DNA of 41,228 nt from Myxococcales bacterium (GTDB taxonomy: Bacteria; Myxococcota_A; Polyangia; Fen-1088): the NCBI GenBank assembly GCA_025350815.1, contig JANXXE010000101.1:1-41228 (forward strand). Reading direction: 5' to 3'. Position 1 is the first letter of the stretch. Every line of letters begins with the position of its first letter. This document shows, piece by piece, positions 17,794-26,824 of this stretch. The notes under the pieces are model-generated. The model saw nothing but the letters and a program-made list of their open reading frames with translations, was not told the DNA's origin and made no database searches. Made by a program: the position numbers and the translations under genes.

Positions 17794-18677
17794 ACCGAGC
17801 GAACGACGAATTCCAGCTCGACTTGCTGCAGGCGCGAGGCGCTAAGTGGGTCCGCGCGCTCCACCAGCCAGCCACCGGTGCGGGTGAAACCAGCGCGCCG
17901 AAAGACCGCAAGGCTGGCAAAATTCTTCACGTGAACGTAGGCGCGAAGGCGGGGAATCTTGCGGGTCACAGCCTCGGTCAGCACGGCCTGGGTCAACCTG
18001 GACCCACCGCGCTTGCCCCGATACGCCGGATCCACGACCAACGACCGGAGCTCGGGAATCGCCTCTTGATGGGCCAACCACGCAGCTCCGACCAGGTCCG
18101 TCCCCACAAATAAGCCAAAGCCCGTACCCAGGGGCGATGGGTCCGCCACCACCCGGCCGTAACCGCGGCGGATCAGGTCGGCGTAGGCTGACATGTCGGC
18201 GGCCAACAACTGCCGGACCTGAAAGTCGGCCGACGCAGCGCTGACCCCGCCCCATCGGCCCCACATCCGGCGGCCTTCGTGGCGGCTGCGGGCCGCGACC
18301 AAACCGGCGTGCCACAGCGCCAGGGTCCACATCCCGGGCGCCCGTTCAGCCAGGGCCGCCAGAGGTCCCCTGGCCCCGACGGAACCGACGATTCCGCCCA
18401 CCCAGCCGTCCGCCATCGGGGCGCTGTCCCTGCGCAGCAGCGCCTGCCCGTCGGGCCGCAGGGCCAAAATCCGCCGCCAGACGAGGGCTTTTCCGTCGGC
18501 CACGCAGCACAGGGCTCCCGCCCTCGGCTGCCTCGACAGCTCAATTCTGTCACCGGCGCGGACCAGGGGCAGAAGCGACCCGTCGGGCACAACCATCTGC
18601 CACCGCGCCGGCAAGGTTCCGTCCCTAAACTTTTCCAGGATTTCGGCCGCTTCTAGGATGACAAGAGGGAGCCCCAT
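17790..18677 (-). CDS. S24/S26-peptidase-like domain fused to GNAT acetyltransferase
   Basis: A 295-residue protein with two parts. Residues ~25-115 (VPDGSLLPLVRAGDRIELSR, then GALCCVADGKALVWRRILAL) follow the S24/S26 fold pattern of signal-peptidase/LexA-like proteins: a Ser followed by P-x-x-x-x-GD, then the strand where the general-base Lys usually sits. The Lys position is not clear, so catalysis is doubtful. Residues ~150-295 are a GNAT N-acetyltransferase: PELRSLVVDPAYRGKRGGSRL (acetyl-CoA loop), then LRAYVHVKNFASLAVFRRAGF. Start ATG 18677. The substrate is unknown. Fusion to a small S24-like domain suggests that it recognises or processes a peptide end, but this is inference. Confidence 0.7.
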   Translation of the reverse strand: MGLPLVILEAAEILEKFRDGTLPARWQMVVPDGSLLPLVRAGDRIELSRQPRAGALCCVADGKALVWRRILALRPDGQALLRRDSAPMADGWVGGIVGSVGARGPLAALAERAPGMWTLALWHAGLVAARSRHEGRRMWGRWGGVSAASADFQVRQLLAADMSAYADLIRRGYGRVVADPSPLGTGFGLFVGTDLVGAAWLAHQEAIPELRSLVVDPAYRGKRGGSRLTQAVLTEAVTRKIPRLRAYVHVKNFASLAVFRRAGFTRTGGWLVERADPLSASRLQQVELEFVVRSV

Positions 18678-18744
18678 CGCCTTGCACCCGACAAGCTATC
18701 ACCCCGTCGCCCCGACCGCCCCGGTCAGCGCACCCGCCACGCCC

Positions 18745-18753
18745 TGCTATAGT
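18745..18753 (+). promoter_or_regulatory. Extended -10 of MoxR-DUF58-TgpA operon
   Basis: TGCTATAGT (TGN + TATAGT, 5 of 6) ends 8 bases before ATG 18762, without a Shine-Dalgarno. It predicts a leaderless or near-leaderless mRNA. The same TATAGTGACCC string recurs before the lipoprotein gene at 38104. Confidence 0.5.
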
Positions 18754-18761
18754 GACCCGAA

Positions 18762-19739
18762 ATGACGGCGTTCCTGGCGGCCGAATACGCGGCAAGTTCC
18801 GCCGAGCTCATTCAGCGGATCGAGGCCAATATCGCCAAGGTCATCCGGGGCAAGCCCGCCGCCATCTGGAGCGCCGTCATGGCGCTGGTCGCCCGCGGGC
18901 ATCTTTTGATCGAGGACGTCCCGGGCGTCGGCAAGACCACGCTGGCGCGCGCCTTTGCGGCATCCATCGGGGGCACGTTTCACCGCGTACAGTTCACAAG
19001 CGATCTGTTGCCGTCGGACATCATCGGTGTGTCGGTGCTTGATCCGAAGACGGGTCATTTCGAATTCCGCCCCGGCGCAATCTTCGCCAACGTCGTGCTG
19101 GCCGATGAGATCAACCGCACCACGCCGCGCACGCAAAGCGCGCTGCTGGAGGCGATGAACGACGGCCAGGTCTCGGTCGACGGACGCACGCACAAGCTTG
19201 AACAACCGTTCCTGGTGATCGCCACCCAGAATCCCGAAGAACATTACGGCACCTATCCTTTGCCCGAATCGCAGATGGACCGATTCATCCTGCGCATCCG
19301 CCTGGGTTATCCGGCAGCCGAAGACGAAAAGCGCCTGTTGCTGGAGGCGCCCGGCGTGTCCGGCGAATCGCTGTCGAAGCTGTCGCCGGTGCTGCTGTTA
19401 CGGGACATCATTGGCCTGCAAGAGGCCGCCGACCGCGTGCGGCTGGCGCCCGAACTGGCCGAGTACATCGTCGCCGTCGCACACGAAACACGCCATTCGC
19501 CCTTCTTGTCGCTGGGGATTTCCCCGCGCGGCGAATTGGCCTGGCGTAACGTCGCGCGCGCCGTGGCGCTGGCCGATGGGCGCGAATTCGTGCTGCCCGA
19601 CGACCTGAAGGCGATGGCGCTGCCTACGCTGGCACACCGGCTGATCCTGTCCAACCAGCTGGATTCCACCACGCGCACGCGCGAGGAAGCCGAACGCGTA
19701 CTGACCGAGATCTTGAACCGCGCGCCCATTCCCGGCTAG
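18762..19739 (+). CDS. MoxR-family AAA+ ATPase
   Basis: A 325-residue AAA+ ATPase thought to act as a chaperone for maturation of partner complexes. Walker A is EDVPGVGKTT (residues 51-60). Walker B VLADEINRTTPRTQSALLEAM, sensor 1 VIATQNPEEHYGTYPLPESQMDRF and the C-terminal lid (LSLGISPRGELAWRNVARAVAL, sensor 2 Arg) follow in order. It is the first gene of a MoxR / DUF58 / transglutaminase cluster, a widely conserved trio; the next gene starts 14 bases downstream. Confidence 0.95.
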   Translation: MTAFLAAEYAASSAELIQRIEANIAKVIRGKPAAIWSAVMALVARGHLLIEDVPGVGKTTLARAFAASIGGTFHRVQFTSDLLPSDIIGVSVLDPKTGHFEFRPGAIFANVVLADEINRTTPRTQSALLEAMNDGQVSVDGRTHKLEQPFLVIATQNPEEHYGTYPLPESQMDRFILRIRLGYPAAEDEKRLLLEAPGVSGESLSKLSPVLLLRDIIGLQEAADRVRLAPELAEYIVAVAHETRHSPFLSLGISPRGELAWRNVARAVALADGREFVLPDDLKAMALPTLAHRLILSNQLDSTTRTREEAERVLTEILNRAPIPG

Positions 19740-19753
19740 GCGCGCCCCCCGCC

Positions 19754-20800
19754 ATGAGGCTGCTGCCGCGCCGCTTTCCGCCGACCCGTGAGGGGTGGTG
19801 GTTTCTGGTCTCGACGCTGCTGATCGGCGCCGCGGCGGTGAACGGCGGCATCAATCTTTTGTTTCTGGTGTTCGGCATGATGCTGTTTCTGATCCTGGCA
19901 AGCGGGGTCATGTCCGAGCTGGGCCTGCGGCACCTGGCCGTCGCCCGCCGTCCACCCGCCACCATCCATGCGGGCAGTCCGTATCTGATGGGCGTGTCCG
20001 TGCGCAACGACAAGAAGCGACTGCCCACCTTTTCACTGGAGGTCGAAGATCTGATCGGGGACAAGCCCGTTGACCGTCGCTGCTACTACCTGAAGCTGCC
20101 CGCCAGCCGCATGCAGGAGACCGCGTACCGGCACACCCTTTACCGGCGCGGCGTTCATCAGCTGACGGGCTTTCGCATTTCCACCCGTTTTCCGTTTGGG
20201 CTGATCCGAAAGTCGCGCGACATGGACGCGCGGACTGAACTGCTGGTCTATCCGGCGCTGGTTCCGCTGCCACAGGATTTGATCCCGACGGGGCCGGCAC
20301 AGAACGGACAGCGCGTGGCCACCCGCCCCAGCCGCAGCGGCGACTTCTACGGGCTGCGCGAGTTTCGCGAAGGCGACGACCCGCGCGACATCCACTGGCG
20401 CACCTCGGCCCGTCGCGGGCGACCCTTCGTCCGCGAATGCGAGGACGACAGCGGCCGAACGGCGCTGGTCGTTCTGGAAGGCGGGTCCGCCGACGGGGAC
20501 GCTGCTTTCGAGGCGGCGGTATCAATGGCGGCCTCGATCGCCGTCGCGCTGGTCAAGCGCGGCTTCCAGGTGGGTCTGGAGACAGCCACGACCAGCGTCG
20601 TGCCCGGACACGGACCCAACCAGATGGCGCACATCCTGAAGGTCCTGGCGCTTGTGAAAGCGGAGGCAGCCACGGGTCCCAGGCGCGGCGGTGCAAGATC
20701 TCAGAGCGACGCCACCTGTTTTCGGATCAGCCCGGGCCAGGTGACACCGAGGGTACAGGTCGACAAGGGCGACACGCGAAATCTGGGGCGAGCGTCGTGA
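19754..20800 (+). CDS. DUF58 domain protein
   Basis: A 348-residue protein anchored by two N-terminal helices (WWFLVSTLLIGAAAVNGGIN and LLFLVFGMMLFLILASGVM), followed by a beta-rich region and the DUF58 signature GDFYGLREFREGDDPRDIHWRT. A vWA-like C-terminal part follows. DUF58 proteins are standard partners of MoxR ATPases. The stop overlaps the next start as GTGA (20797-20800), so translation of the transglutaminase is probably coupled. Function in this organism is unknown, probably envelope-related. Confidence 0.9.
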   Translation: MRLLPRRFPPTREGWWFLVSTLLIGAAAVNGGINLLFLVFGMMLFLILASGVMSELGLRHLAVARRPPATIHAGSPYLMGVSVRNDKKRLPTFSLEVEDLIGDKPVDRRCYYLKLPASRMQETAYRHTLYRRGVHQLTGFRISTRFPFGLIRKSRDMDARTELLVYPALVPLPQDLIPTGPAQNGQRVATRPSRSGDFYGLREFREGDDPRDIHWRTSARRGRPFVRECEDDSGRTALVVLEGGSADGDAAFEAAVSMAASIAVALVKRGFQVGLETATTSVVPGHGPNQMAHILKVLALVKAEAATGPRRGGARSQSDATCFRISPGQVTPRVQVDKGDTRNLGRAS

Positions 20801-23112
20801 GATTCCAGGCGGTGCACAAGCTGGTTTCCTACCTGCTGGCCGCGGCCGCCGTGACGCTGGTGACGACCTCGGGTGCCGTGCCGCTACCGACGCTGGGCTT
20901 GATTGTCCTGGTTGGCGTCCTGTCCTGGTTCGTCGAGCCCGGGACCCGCATGGGCAGTCTGCTCGATCGCGCGGGCCTGGTGTTCAACGTGGGCGCGCTG
21001 TCGTTCTTCGCGTTGAGCCTGTTCGAGGTCGTGCGCAGCTTCCCGCAGCCCGACCTGACACCGGTGCTCAACCTGGTGTTGTTCCTGCTGGGCTACAAGC
21101 TGTTCCACCGCCGCGGCAACCGGGACTACCTGCAGCTGTACATCCTGTCGTTTCTGCTGGTCCTGGGCGCGGCGTGGCTGGCGCAAAGCGTGCTGTTCGT
21201 CGTCGGGTTCTCGGCCTACGTGGTGCTGGCCACGTGGACGCTGATCCTGTTTCACCTGCGCCGTGAGATCGAGGACAACTACCTGGTCAAGCACCGTCGC
21301 GACGCCGACTCGGAGAAGGTGACGGCCGCGCGCGTACTCAACTCACGCCGCGTGGTCGGCGGCGCCTTCTTCGCCGTCACGGCGCTGGTCGCTGTCGGCG
21401 TGCTGGCGGGATCGGGACTGGTCTTCGCCTTCGTGCCGCGTATCGGCCTCGGCTTCCTGTCGGGGGGCGTGCGGCATCACGCCACACTGATTGGATTTTC
21501 GACCGAGGTGACTCTCGGCCACCACGGCGTGCTGTCGTCCGACAACGACACGGTGGTCCTGCGGGCCCGGGTCCCACGAATCGCCGCGTTGCCAGACGAC
21601 GCCGCCCGCGGGCGCGCCATCTCGTCGCTGTACTGGCGCGGAACCGTTTATGACACGTACCAGAACGGGCGCTGGCTGACGGCCGTCGAGAAACGGGAAA
21701 AGACCATCCTGTCAAAGGACTACCTCCATCCGCAAGACGACGGCAGCACGGTCTGGTACGTCGAAAGTCCCCAGGCCCCGCGTGACCCACTGCCGACGCG
21801 CGGACCCCGACCGCGAATTCCGCTGTCCCAGACGGACGAGCAAGAAATCACGGTGGTCGGCCTGTCGTCGCCGGTGGCCTTCGCCCTCGACCAGCCGATC
21901 GCCTTCCGGATGCCGCAGGCCCGGCTCAGCTCATGGCGACAGCTGGGTCTTGAACCGCGCGCCTCGGGCGAGGTGGGCCTGGTGGTCAGAAGCGCTCGGC
22001 CCGACGGACAGGCCATGGGTGACACGCATGACTTTTCGGGCGCGCAGTACTTCGCATACTCGCGCGATCCCCTGTTCCATCCCGACCTGCACGGGGGCAT
22101 CCCGCTCGGTGATATGGAAGCGGGCGCCCTGGACAATTATTTGCGCGTCCCGCTGTCGTTGAGCGGCCGCCTGGGCGAACTGGCCACGTCGGTCGCGAAG
22201 GGCAAGCCGACGGCGCTCGGCAAAGTGCGCGCGATCGTCGACTGGCTGCGCAGCACACACGGCTATACCACCAACCTGCAGCGCAATGAGCGGATAGCCG
22301 ATCCACTTGAGGATTTCATCTTCACGCAGACCGCCGGTCACTGCGAATACTTCGCGTCGGCGGCGGCCGTGATGCTGCGCCTGGTGGGCGTGCCGACGCG
22401 CTACGTGAACGGGTTCCTGGGCGGCGAATGGAACGAATTCGGCGAGCACATCACTGTCCGCGACAACCGCGCGCATTCCTGGGTCGAGGCCTACCTGGGC
22501 GCACTGGGTTGGGTGCGCGTCGACGCCACACCGGCGGCGCCCATCCCGACGCGCATGGGGCGCCTGCGCCAGATCTTCGATTCGGTCGACCAGTTTTGGG
22601 GCCGATGGGTCATCGACTACGACGCCAATCGGCAGCTGGAACTGGCGCGCAAGCTGGGCCGCCAAATGGGTTTGCAATCAAAGGCTGCGGGCCACCCGCC
22701 GATCTCATGGCCCAGCAAGAAGGTCGTGGCCTTGCTGGCGGTGGCCCTTGCCGCCGCGGTGGCCGCGTGGGCCCTGGCCCGTCGACGCTGGCAACCCCGT
22801 CGCGCGGCGGCTGGCGGTGCTCGACAGCGGGGCGAACCCCCCATCGCGCGCTTGTACCACCGGGCGCTCGGGCGGCTGGCGGGCAAGGGCTGGTTTCGCG
22901 CGACGACGGAGACCCCGCGGGAATTCGCAAGCCGTCTGGGCAAGGCCGCCGTACCCGGCGCCGACTTGCTGGCCCGCCTGACCGAACACTACGAGGCGTC
23001 ACGCTACGGGGATCGCGTCATCGACGCGGCCGTGGTCGAGGACCTGGGCCGCGATCTATCGTCCCTCGGAGTGGGGCGACCGCCGGCCGCCGCACCCGCC
23101 CCACCCGCCTGA
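20797..23112 (+). CDS. TgpA-like membrane transglutaminase (DUF3488, DUF4129)
   Basis: A 771-residue protein starting at GTG 20797. It has about six N-terminal membrane helices (residues ~1-220, DUF3488 type), a large periplasmic region, a transglutaminase-like catalytic domain, one further helix near residue 650 (VVALLAVALAAAVAAWALA) and a C-terminal DUF4129-like helical domain (ARLYHRALGRLAGKG, TPREFASRL). The catalytic triad is intact: C516 in AGHCEYFASAA, H560 in NRAHSWVEAY and D576 in VDATP. Pseudomonas TgpA, of the same architecture, is essential and envelope-located. The frame is open far upstream of the GTG, but that region lies inside DUF58 and is not coding. Confidence 0.93.
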   Translation: MRFQAVHKLVSYLLAAAAVTLVTTSGAVPLPTLGLIVLVGVLSWFVEPGTRMGSLLDRAGLVFNVGALSFFALSLFEVVRSFPQPDLTPVLNLVLFLLGYKLFHRRGNRDYLQLYILSFLLVLGAAWLAQSVLFVVGFSAYVVLATWTLILFHLRREIEDNYLVKHRRDADSEKVTAARVLNSRRVVGGAFFAVTALVAVGVLAGSGLVFAFVPRIGLGFLSGGVRHHATLIGFSTEVTLGHHGVLSSDNDTVVLRARVPRIAALPDDAARGRAISSLYWRGTVYDTYQNGRWLTAVEKREKTILSKDYLHPQDDGSTVWYVESPQAPRDPLPTRGPRPRIPLSQTDEQEITVVGLSSPVAFALDQPIAFRMPQARLSSWRQLGLEPRASGEVGLVVRSARPDGQAMGDTHDFSGAQYFAYSRDPLFHPDLHGGIPLGDMEAGALDNYLRVPLSLSGRLGELATSVAKGKPTALGKVRAIVDWLRSTHGYTTNLQRNERIADPLEDFIFTQTAGHCEYFASAAAVMLRLVGVPTRYVNGFLGGEWNEFGEHITVRDNRAHSWVEAYLGALGWVRVDATPAAPIPTRMGRLRQIFDSVDQFWGRWVIDYDANRQLELARKLGRQMGLQSKAAGHPPISWPSKKVVALLAVALAAAVAAWALARRRWQPRRAAAGGARQRGEPPIARLYHRALGRLAGKGWFRATTETPREFASRLGKAAVPGADLLARLTEHYEASRYGDRVIDAAVVEDLGRDLSSLGVGRPPAAAPAPPA

Positions 23113-23249
23113 CGGCCGCCCTGCCAATTTGTCGTGCGCCAACCCGCGCACGCGCCACGGGGTCAAGATGGCGTCGACGGCAACCCGCGGTCGCGCCCGC
23201 GCTCCGCCCACAAACGCGCGGCTACCCACGGCACCACATTTGCAGCACA

Positions 23250-24584
23250 ATGCCGTGGTTCATGAGGTTCCCGCATCGTTTCCTTCCCGTCGTCGTCGCC
23301 CTCGCCCTGGCGGCGCTCACACCCGCGCGCGCGCGCGCGCAGGCCACGACGACACCGACTGCGACCGCTCTGTTCACGAAGGACGATTTCCTCATGAGGC
23401 TCTGGCAGAAGACCTCAGCCGGCGAATGGGTGCCGCTGAGCACAACCGAGCAACTGTATTTCTTCAACCGCGCGCGCTGCGAATGCGAAACGCCTGTCCA
23501 GATCACCGTGGAATACACCGCCAGCGGCCAAGCCAAGAAGGGCCAACTCACACAGGGGACCGCCAATGTCCTCGTTGGACCCGAGCGCTGCCTGGATGCC
23601 GACTCGACCTCCCGGGCCAACGCCCACTGCGCAGCCGTCGACCCGGGCAAGACCTCGCTGGACCTGCTGAACCTGGGCCGTGGACGCGAGGTCGTAAATA
23701 CCACGGTGAAGCGACTTTTCGCCGCCCGCAGCGCCACGACGCCCCTCGCCGCAGACGCGAATCCGTGTACGGGCGAGCTTGCCCAAAAGGTATGGCTCGG
23801 CGTCTTCAGGGATCTCAAGAATGATCCAGACCTCACCGCCGATGCGGCACCGCAACTGGGTCTGACTTTGGACGGCCGGGCTCCAACTGCGCCGGTGGGC
23901 ATCGCGGCCGTGGGCGGCAACGAGGCCTTGTCGGTCAGTTGGAAGGGCGTTACGGGCGTGCCCGATCTCCTGGGCTACCTGGTCTTCTGCAGCCGCGGCG
24001 ACGACAACGCCGTCTTCGAACCCAGTTTTTACAACAACCAGTATCAACAGTGCATCGACGGCGTCTTGACCGGCTCTGGCGCCGGCTCCGTCCGCCGATC
24101 GGCGGGCGATGGGGGCGCGGACGCATCGGCCGGCGCCGACGCCTCAGGCGACGCAAACACCTCAGACGGCGCGGTCGCCAAGTCGTCCGCCCTCACCGTC
24201 GACGAACAAACACCCAGCGTCCTCATCAGGGCGCCCGATGCGTTCCGACAGCTCAAGCCTGCCTATCTGTGCTCGGATCTTCTGACGTCGCAAAACAGCG
24301 CTCGTCTGTTCACCCTGCAAAACGGCATCCCCTACCTGGTGGGCGTGAGCGCCGTCGACAAACGCGGCAACGCCAGTCCCATCGAAACCGTCGCGCTGCA
24401 ATACCCGCTGCCGACCCGCGATTTCTATCGGGGCTACCGGGGCGAAAACGGCCAGGCCGCCGGCGGCTACTGCACCATCGTGACGCCCAACGGACGCCGG
24501 TCGCACAGCAGCGATTTCGCCGCGGGCGTGGCGCTGATCGGTGCGCTGGTCCTTCGGCGCCGGCGGCGACAGGTGCGGCGATGA
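23250..24584 (+). CDS. MXAN_2561-like secreted protein with MYXO-CTERM-like tail
   Basis: A 444-residue exported protein. Residues 1-~28 are a signal peptide (RFLPVVVALALAALTPARA) whose Ala-Arg end is encoded by a (CG)n tract. The body contains several Cys, a possible fibronectin-like segment (APTAPVGIAAVGGNEALSVS), and a low-complexity Ala/Asp/Gly linker at ~290-315. The C-terminus is a Ser-rich stretch, one short helix (FAAGVALIGALVLRR) and an Arg cluster, the three-part layout of MYXO-CTERM sorting tails, though without the usual GC dipeptide directly before the helix. It overlaps the next gene as ATGA. The pair resembles the myxobacterial MXAN_2561/2562 genes, as I recall those families. 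Function is unknown. Confidence 0.78.
   Translation: MPWFMRFPHRFLPVVVALALAALTPARARAQATTTPTATALFTKDDFLMRLWQKTSAGEWVPLSTTEQLYFFNRARCECETPVQITVEYTASGQAKKGQLTQGTANVLVGPERCLDADSTSRANAHCAAVDPGKTSLDLLNLGRGREVVNTTVKRLFAARSATTPLAADANPCTGELAQKVWLGVFRDLKNDPDLTADAAPQLGLTLDGRAPTAPVGIAAVGGNEALSVSWKGVTGVPDLLGYLVFCSRGDDNAVFEPSFYNNQYQQCIDGVLTGSGAGSVRRSAGDGGADASAGADASGDANTSDGAVAKSSALTVDEQTPSVLIRAPDAFRQLKPAYLCSDLLTSQNSARLFTLQNGIPYLVGVSAVDKRGNASPIETVALQYPLPTRDFYRGYRGENGQAAGGYCTIVTPNGRRSHSSDFAAGVALIGALVLRRRRRQVRR
23324..23340 (+). repeat. Alternating CG tract in signal-peptide region
   Basis: Seventeen bases of uninterrupted alternating C and G inside the signal peptide codons (the ARARA part) of the gene at 23250. 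Such tracts can slip during replication or adopt Z-DNA. A change of one CG unit would shift the frame and abolish the protein. Confidence 0.8.
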
Positions 24585-25357
24585 CCGTGACCGTGGCGGC
24601 CCGCCTGGTCGGACTGTGCGTGGCCCTGACAACGCTGTCTGTTGCCACACCAGCCGCCCATGCCCAGAACGCCGTGCGCGACGCCGATAGGTTCCGATCG
24701 CGCCAAAGCTGGGCCTTCGAGCTCAAGATGGGCCCCTACTACCCCGACATCGATTCGGAGTTCGCCGGCACGGACAAGGCCCCACACAAGCAATACTTCG
24801 GCACCAGCAAGCGCCTGATGGGTCAAGTCGCCATCGACTACCAGTTCTTTCGCGGGTTCGGGTCATTGGGCGTGGGCGCGACGCTGGGCTACGGTCGCGA
24901 AACGGCGCACGCCTTCCGCGAGACAATCGCCGGCATTTCGGACGCGCGTTCCGCCGACGAGACCCGCCTGTCGCTGTTCCCAACGGCGCTGTCTGTCGTG
25001 TACCGCCTGGACGCCGCAGCCCGCCGCTGGCATCTGCCTGTCGTGCCCTACGGAAAACTGGGACTGTCCTACGTCATGTGGTCCATATCCGACGGCAACG
25101 GCACGACGGCCAAATCCGATTCACCGCCCGGCAATGGCAGGGGCGGCACATCGGGGATCTATGCCGCCCTCGGGGTGTCCCTGCTACTGGACGTCTTCGA
25201 TCCCGGCGCCGCGCGCGAGCTGGACGCCGACGTCGGCGTGAATCACACCTACCTGTTCCTGGAGGCCGCCCGCTTCGACCAGTCGGGGCTCGGCACAAAG
25301 AACGTCCTCAAGGTTGGCGACACCACGTGGTTCGCCGGCTTCATGTTCGAGTTTTGA
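24581..25357 (+). CDS. Outer-membrane beta-barrel protein, MXAN_2562-like
   Basis: A 258-residue protein with a signal peptide (LVGLCVALTTLSVATPAAHAQ) and alternating amphipathic strands ending in an aromatic C-terminal residue (FAGFMFEF), as expected for a BAM-assembled barrel. The opening strand WAFELKMGPYYPDID, the middle VVPYGKLGLSYVMW and the late segment LLLDVFDPGAARELDADVG, then VNHTYLFLEA, are characteristic of the MXAN_2562 family as I recall it. The start ATG overlaps the upstream stop (ATGA) and the stop overlaps the truA TTG (TTGA), so three genes are tightly linked. It may work with the upstream MYXO-CTERM protein at the cell surface. Confidence 0.85.
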   Translation: MTVTVAARLVGLCVALTTLSVATPAAHAQNAVRDADRFRSRQSWAFELKMGPYYPDIDSEFAGTDKAPHKQYFGTSKRLMGQVAIDYQFFRGFGSLGVGATLGYGRETAHAFRETIAGISDARSADETRLSLFPTALSVVYRLDAAARRWHLPVVPYGKLGLSYVMWSISDGNGTTAKSDSPPGNGRGGTSGIYAALGVSLLLDVFDPGAARELDADVGVNHTYLFLEAARFDQSGLGTKNVLKVGDTTWFAGFMFEF

Positions 25358-26100
25358 CGCCGACCGCGCGCACGCTCCGTCTACTTGTCGAGTACGACGG
25401 AACGGATTTCCACGGCTGGCAGCGGCAGGCGGGCCAGCGCACGGTGCAAGGGTGCATCGAAGAGGCCTTCGCGAAAATGGTCAACCACCCGGTCACCGTG
25501 CGAGGTTCCGGACGGACCGACGCCGGCGTCCACGCCGACGGACAGGTGGCCAGCGTCCTGCTTGAATCGCGAATTCCCGCGGCCGCCTTTCAGCGCGGCC
25601 TCAACACCTACCTACCCGAAGATATTGCCATCCTGGACGTGGCCGATGTGGCCGACGACTTCGACGCCCGACGGTCAGCCCGCGGGAAGGTCTATCGCTA
25701 CCAGATCTGGAACCACGTGGTGCGATCGCCCCAGCACGCGCGTCGGACCTGGCATCACCGCGCGGCACTGGACACCGATGCCATGCGCCGGGCCGCCGCC
25801 GTCTTTTTGGGACAACACGACTTTCGCGGCTTCCGAGCCGCCGACTGCGACCGCCTGAACACCACACGCATCATGAGACGCTTCGACGTGCATCGTCAGG
25901 GCGCCTTCGTCACGCTGGAGGTCGAAGGCACAGCCTTTCTCAAGAACATGGTGCGCATCCTGGTCGGCACCGTGGTCGCGGTGGGCCTGGGCAAGATGAA
26001 CGAGGCCGACATCCGCGCCATCCTTGCGTCCGGCGATCGCACGGCCGCCGGTGTCACGGCCCCGGCCAACGGCCTGACCCTTGTGCGCGTTATCTACTGA
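25354..26100 (+). CDS. truA: tRNA pseudouridine(38-40) synthase TruA
   Basis: A 248-residue enzyme that isomerises uridine to pseudouridine in the tRNA anticodon stem. Family motifs are LLVEYDGTDFHGWQRQ, the catalytic Asp D56 in GSGRTDAGVHADGQVA, FDARRSARGKVYRYQIWN, and VEGTAFLKNMVRILVGTVV. The start is TTG 25354 in a TTGA overlap with the OMP stop; no other start lies between it and the conserved first strand. It ends in a 7-base tail-to-tail overlap with plsC. Confidence 0.95.
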   Translation: MTPTARTLRLLVEYDGTDFHGWQRQAGQRTVQGCIEEAFAKMVNHPVTVRGSGRTDAGVHADGQVASVLLESRIPAAAFQRGLNTYLPEDIAILDVADVADDFDARRSARGKVYRYQIWNHVVRSPQHARRTWHHRAALDTDAMRRAAAVFLGQHDFRGFRAADCDRLNTTRIMRRFDVHRQGAFVTLEVEGTAFLKNMVRILVGTVVAVGLGKMNEADIRAILASGDRTAAGVTAPANGLTLVRVIY

Positions 26101-26816
26101 GACGTCTGCGGGGGCGTGCGCATCTCGGCGATTTCCCCGCGCACGCGTTCCAGCAGGGCGTTGCGATCGGCGCCGGTCAGGCCCGCCGTCGGGATGGGCT
26201 GACCGATGATGACCTGCACATGGCCCGGCCGCACCAGCAGGCTGCCGCTCGGCATCGATGCGCGCGTGCCACGCACCGCAATCGGGACGATGGGCACCCC
26301 TGCTTCGATCGCCAGATGAAAACCACCCTTCTTGAAGGCGCCGAGGTTGCCGTCGCGCGAACGCGTCCCCTCGGGGAACAGCAGCACTGACTCGCCGCCC
26401 CGGATGCGACGTTTGGCCTCGTCCATGCTGCGCCGGGCGGACAACGCATTGGCGCGATCGATGAAGATGAAACGCCCCGCCCACATCGCCCAGCCGAACA
26501 ACGGAATCTGCCCCAGTTGCTTCTTGGCTATCATCCGGACCCGCGCCGGGATGGCCACGAACAGCGCCCAGATGTCGACCGCCGACTCGTGATTCGCCAT
26601 GAAAACGTAGGGCTGGCCCACATCCAGCGCGCCGCGGAACTCGACGTTTATCCTCAGGCCCGACAGGCGCATGGCGATCCGAGACCAGGTCCGGGCCAGG
26701 TCAAGAACGCGATCCCCGCTGCGGTCCAGCAGGCGCGTGCCCAGGGCCAGCAGACTTCCCACCACCGTCAGCAGGGCCACCAGAAGGCTATTGAGCCCGG
26801 CACGAAGCAGCGACAC
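26094..26816 (-). CDS. plsC: 1-acyl-sn-glycerol-3-phosphate acyltransferase
   Basis: A 240-residue membrane-bound enzyme converting lysophosphatidic acid to phosphatidic acid. There is an N-terminal helix (LLVALLTVVGSLLALGTRLL). The catalytic NHx4D motif is at 75-81 (NHESAVD), followed by the substrate-binding LFPEGTRSRDG and the later GVPIVPIAVRG. Start GTG 26816. It is divergent from pssA with only 23 bases between the start codons, so two steps of phospholipid synthesis share one control region. Confidence 0.93.
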   Translation of the reverse strand: MSLLRAGLNSLLVALLTVVGSLLALGTRLLDRSGDRVLDLARTWSRIAMRLSGLRINVEFRGALDVGQPYVFMANHESAVDIWALFVAIPARVRMIAKKQLGQIPLFGWAMWAGRFIFIDRANALSARRSMDEAKRRIRGGESVLLFPEGTRSRDGNLGAFKKGGFHLAIEAGVPIVPIAVRGTRASMPSGSLLVRPGHVQVIIGQPIPTAGLTGADRNALLERVRGEIAEMRTPPQTSQ

Positions 26817-26824
26817 GCCGGGGA

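Noticed and set aside
22428-23249. Upstream extension of the MYXO-CTERM-like gene to 22428
   Set aside because: It overlaps the TgpA-like gene in another frame and would bury the signal peptide at residue ~275.
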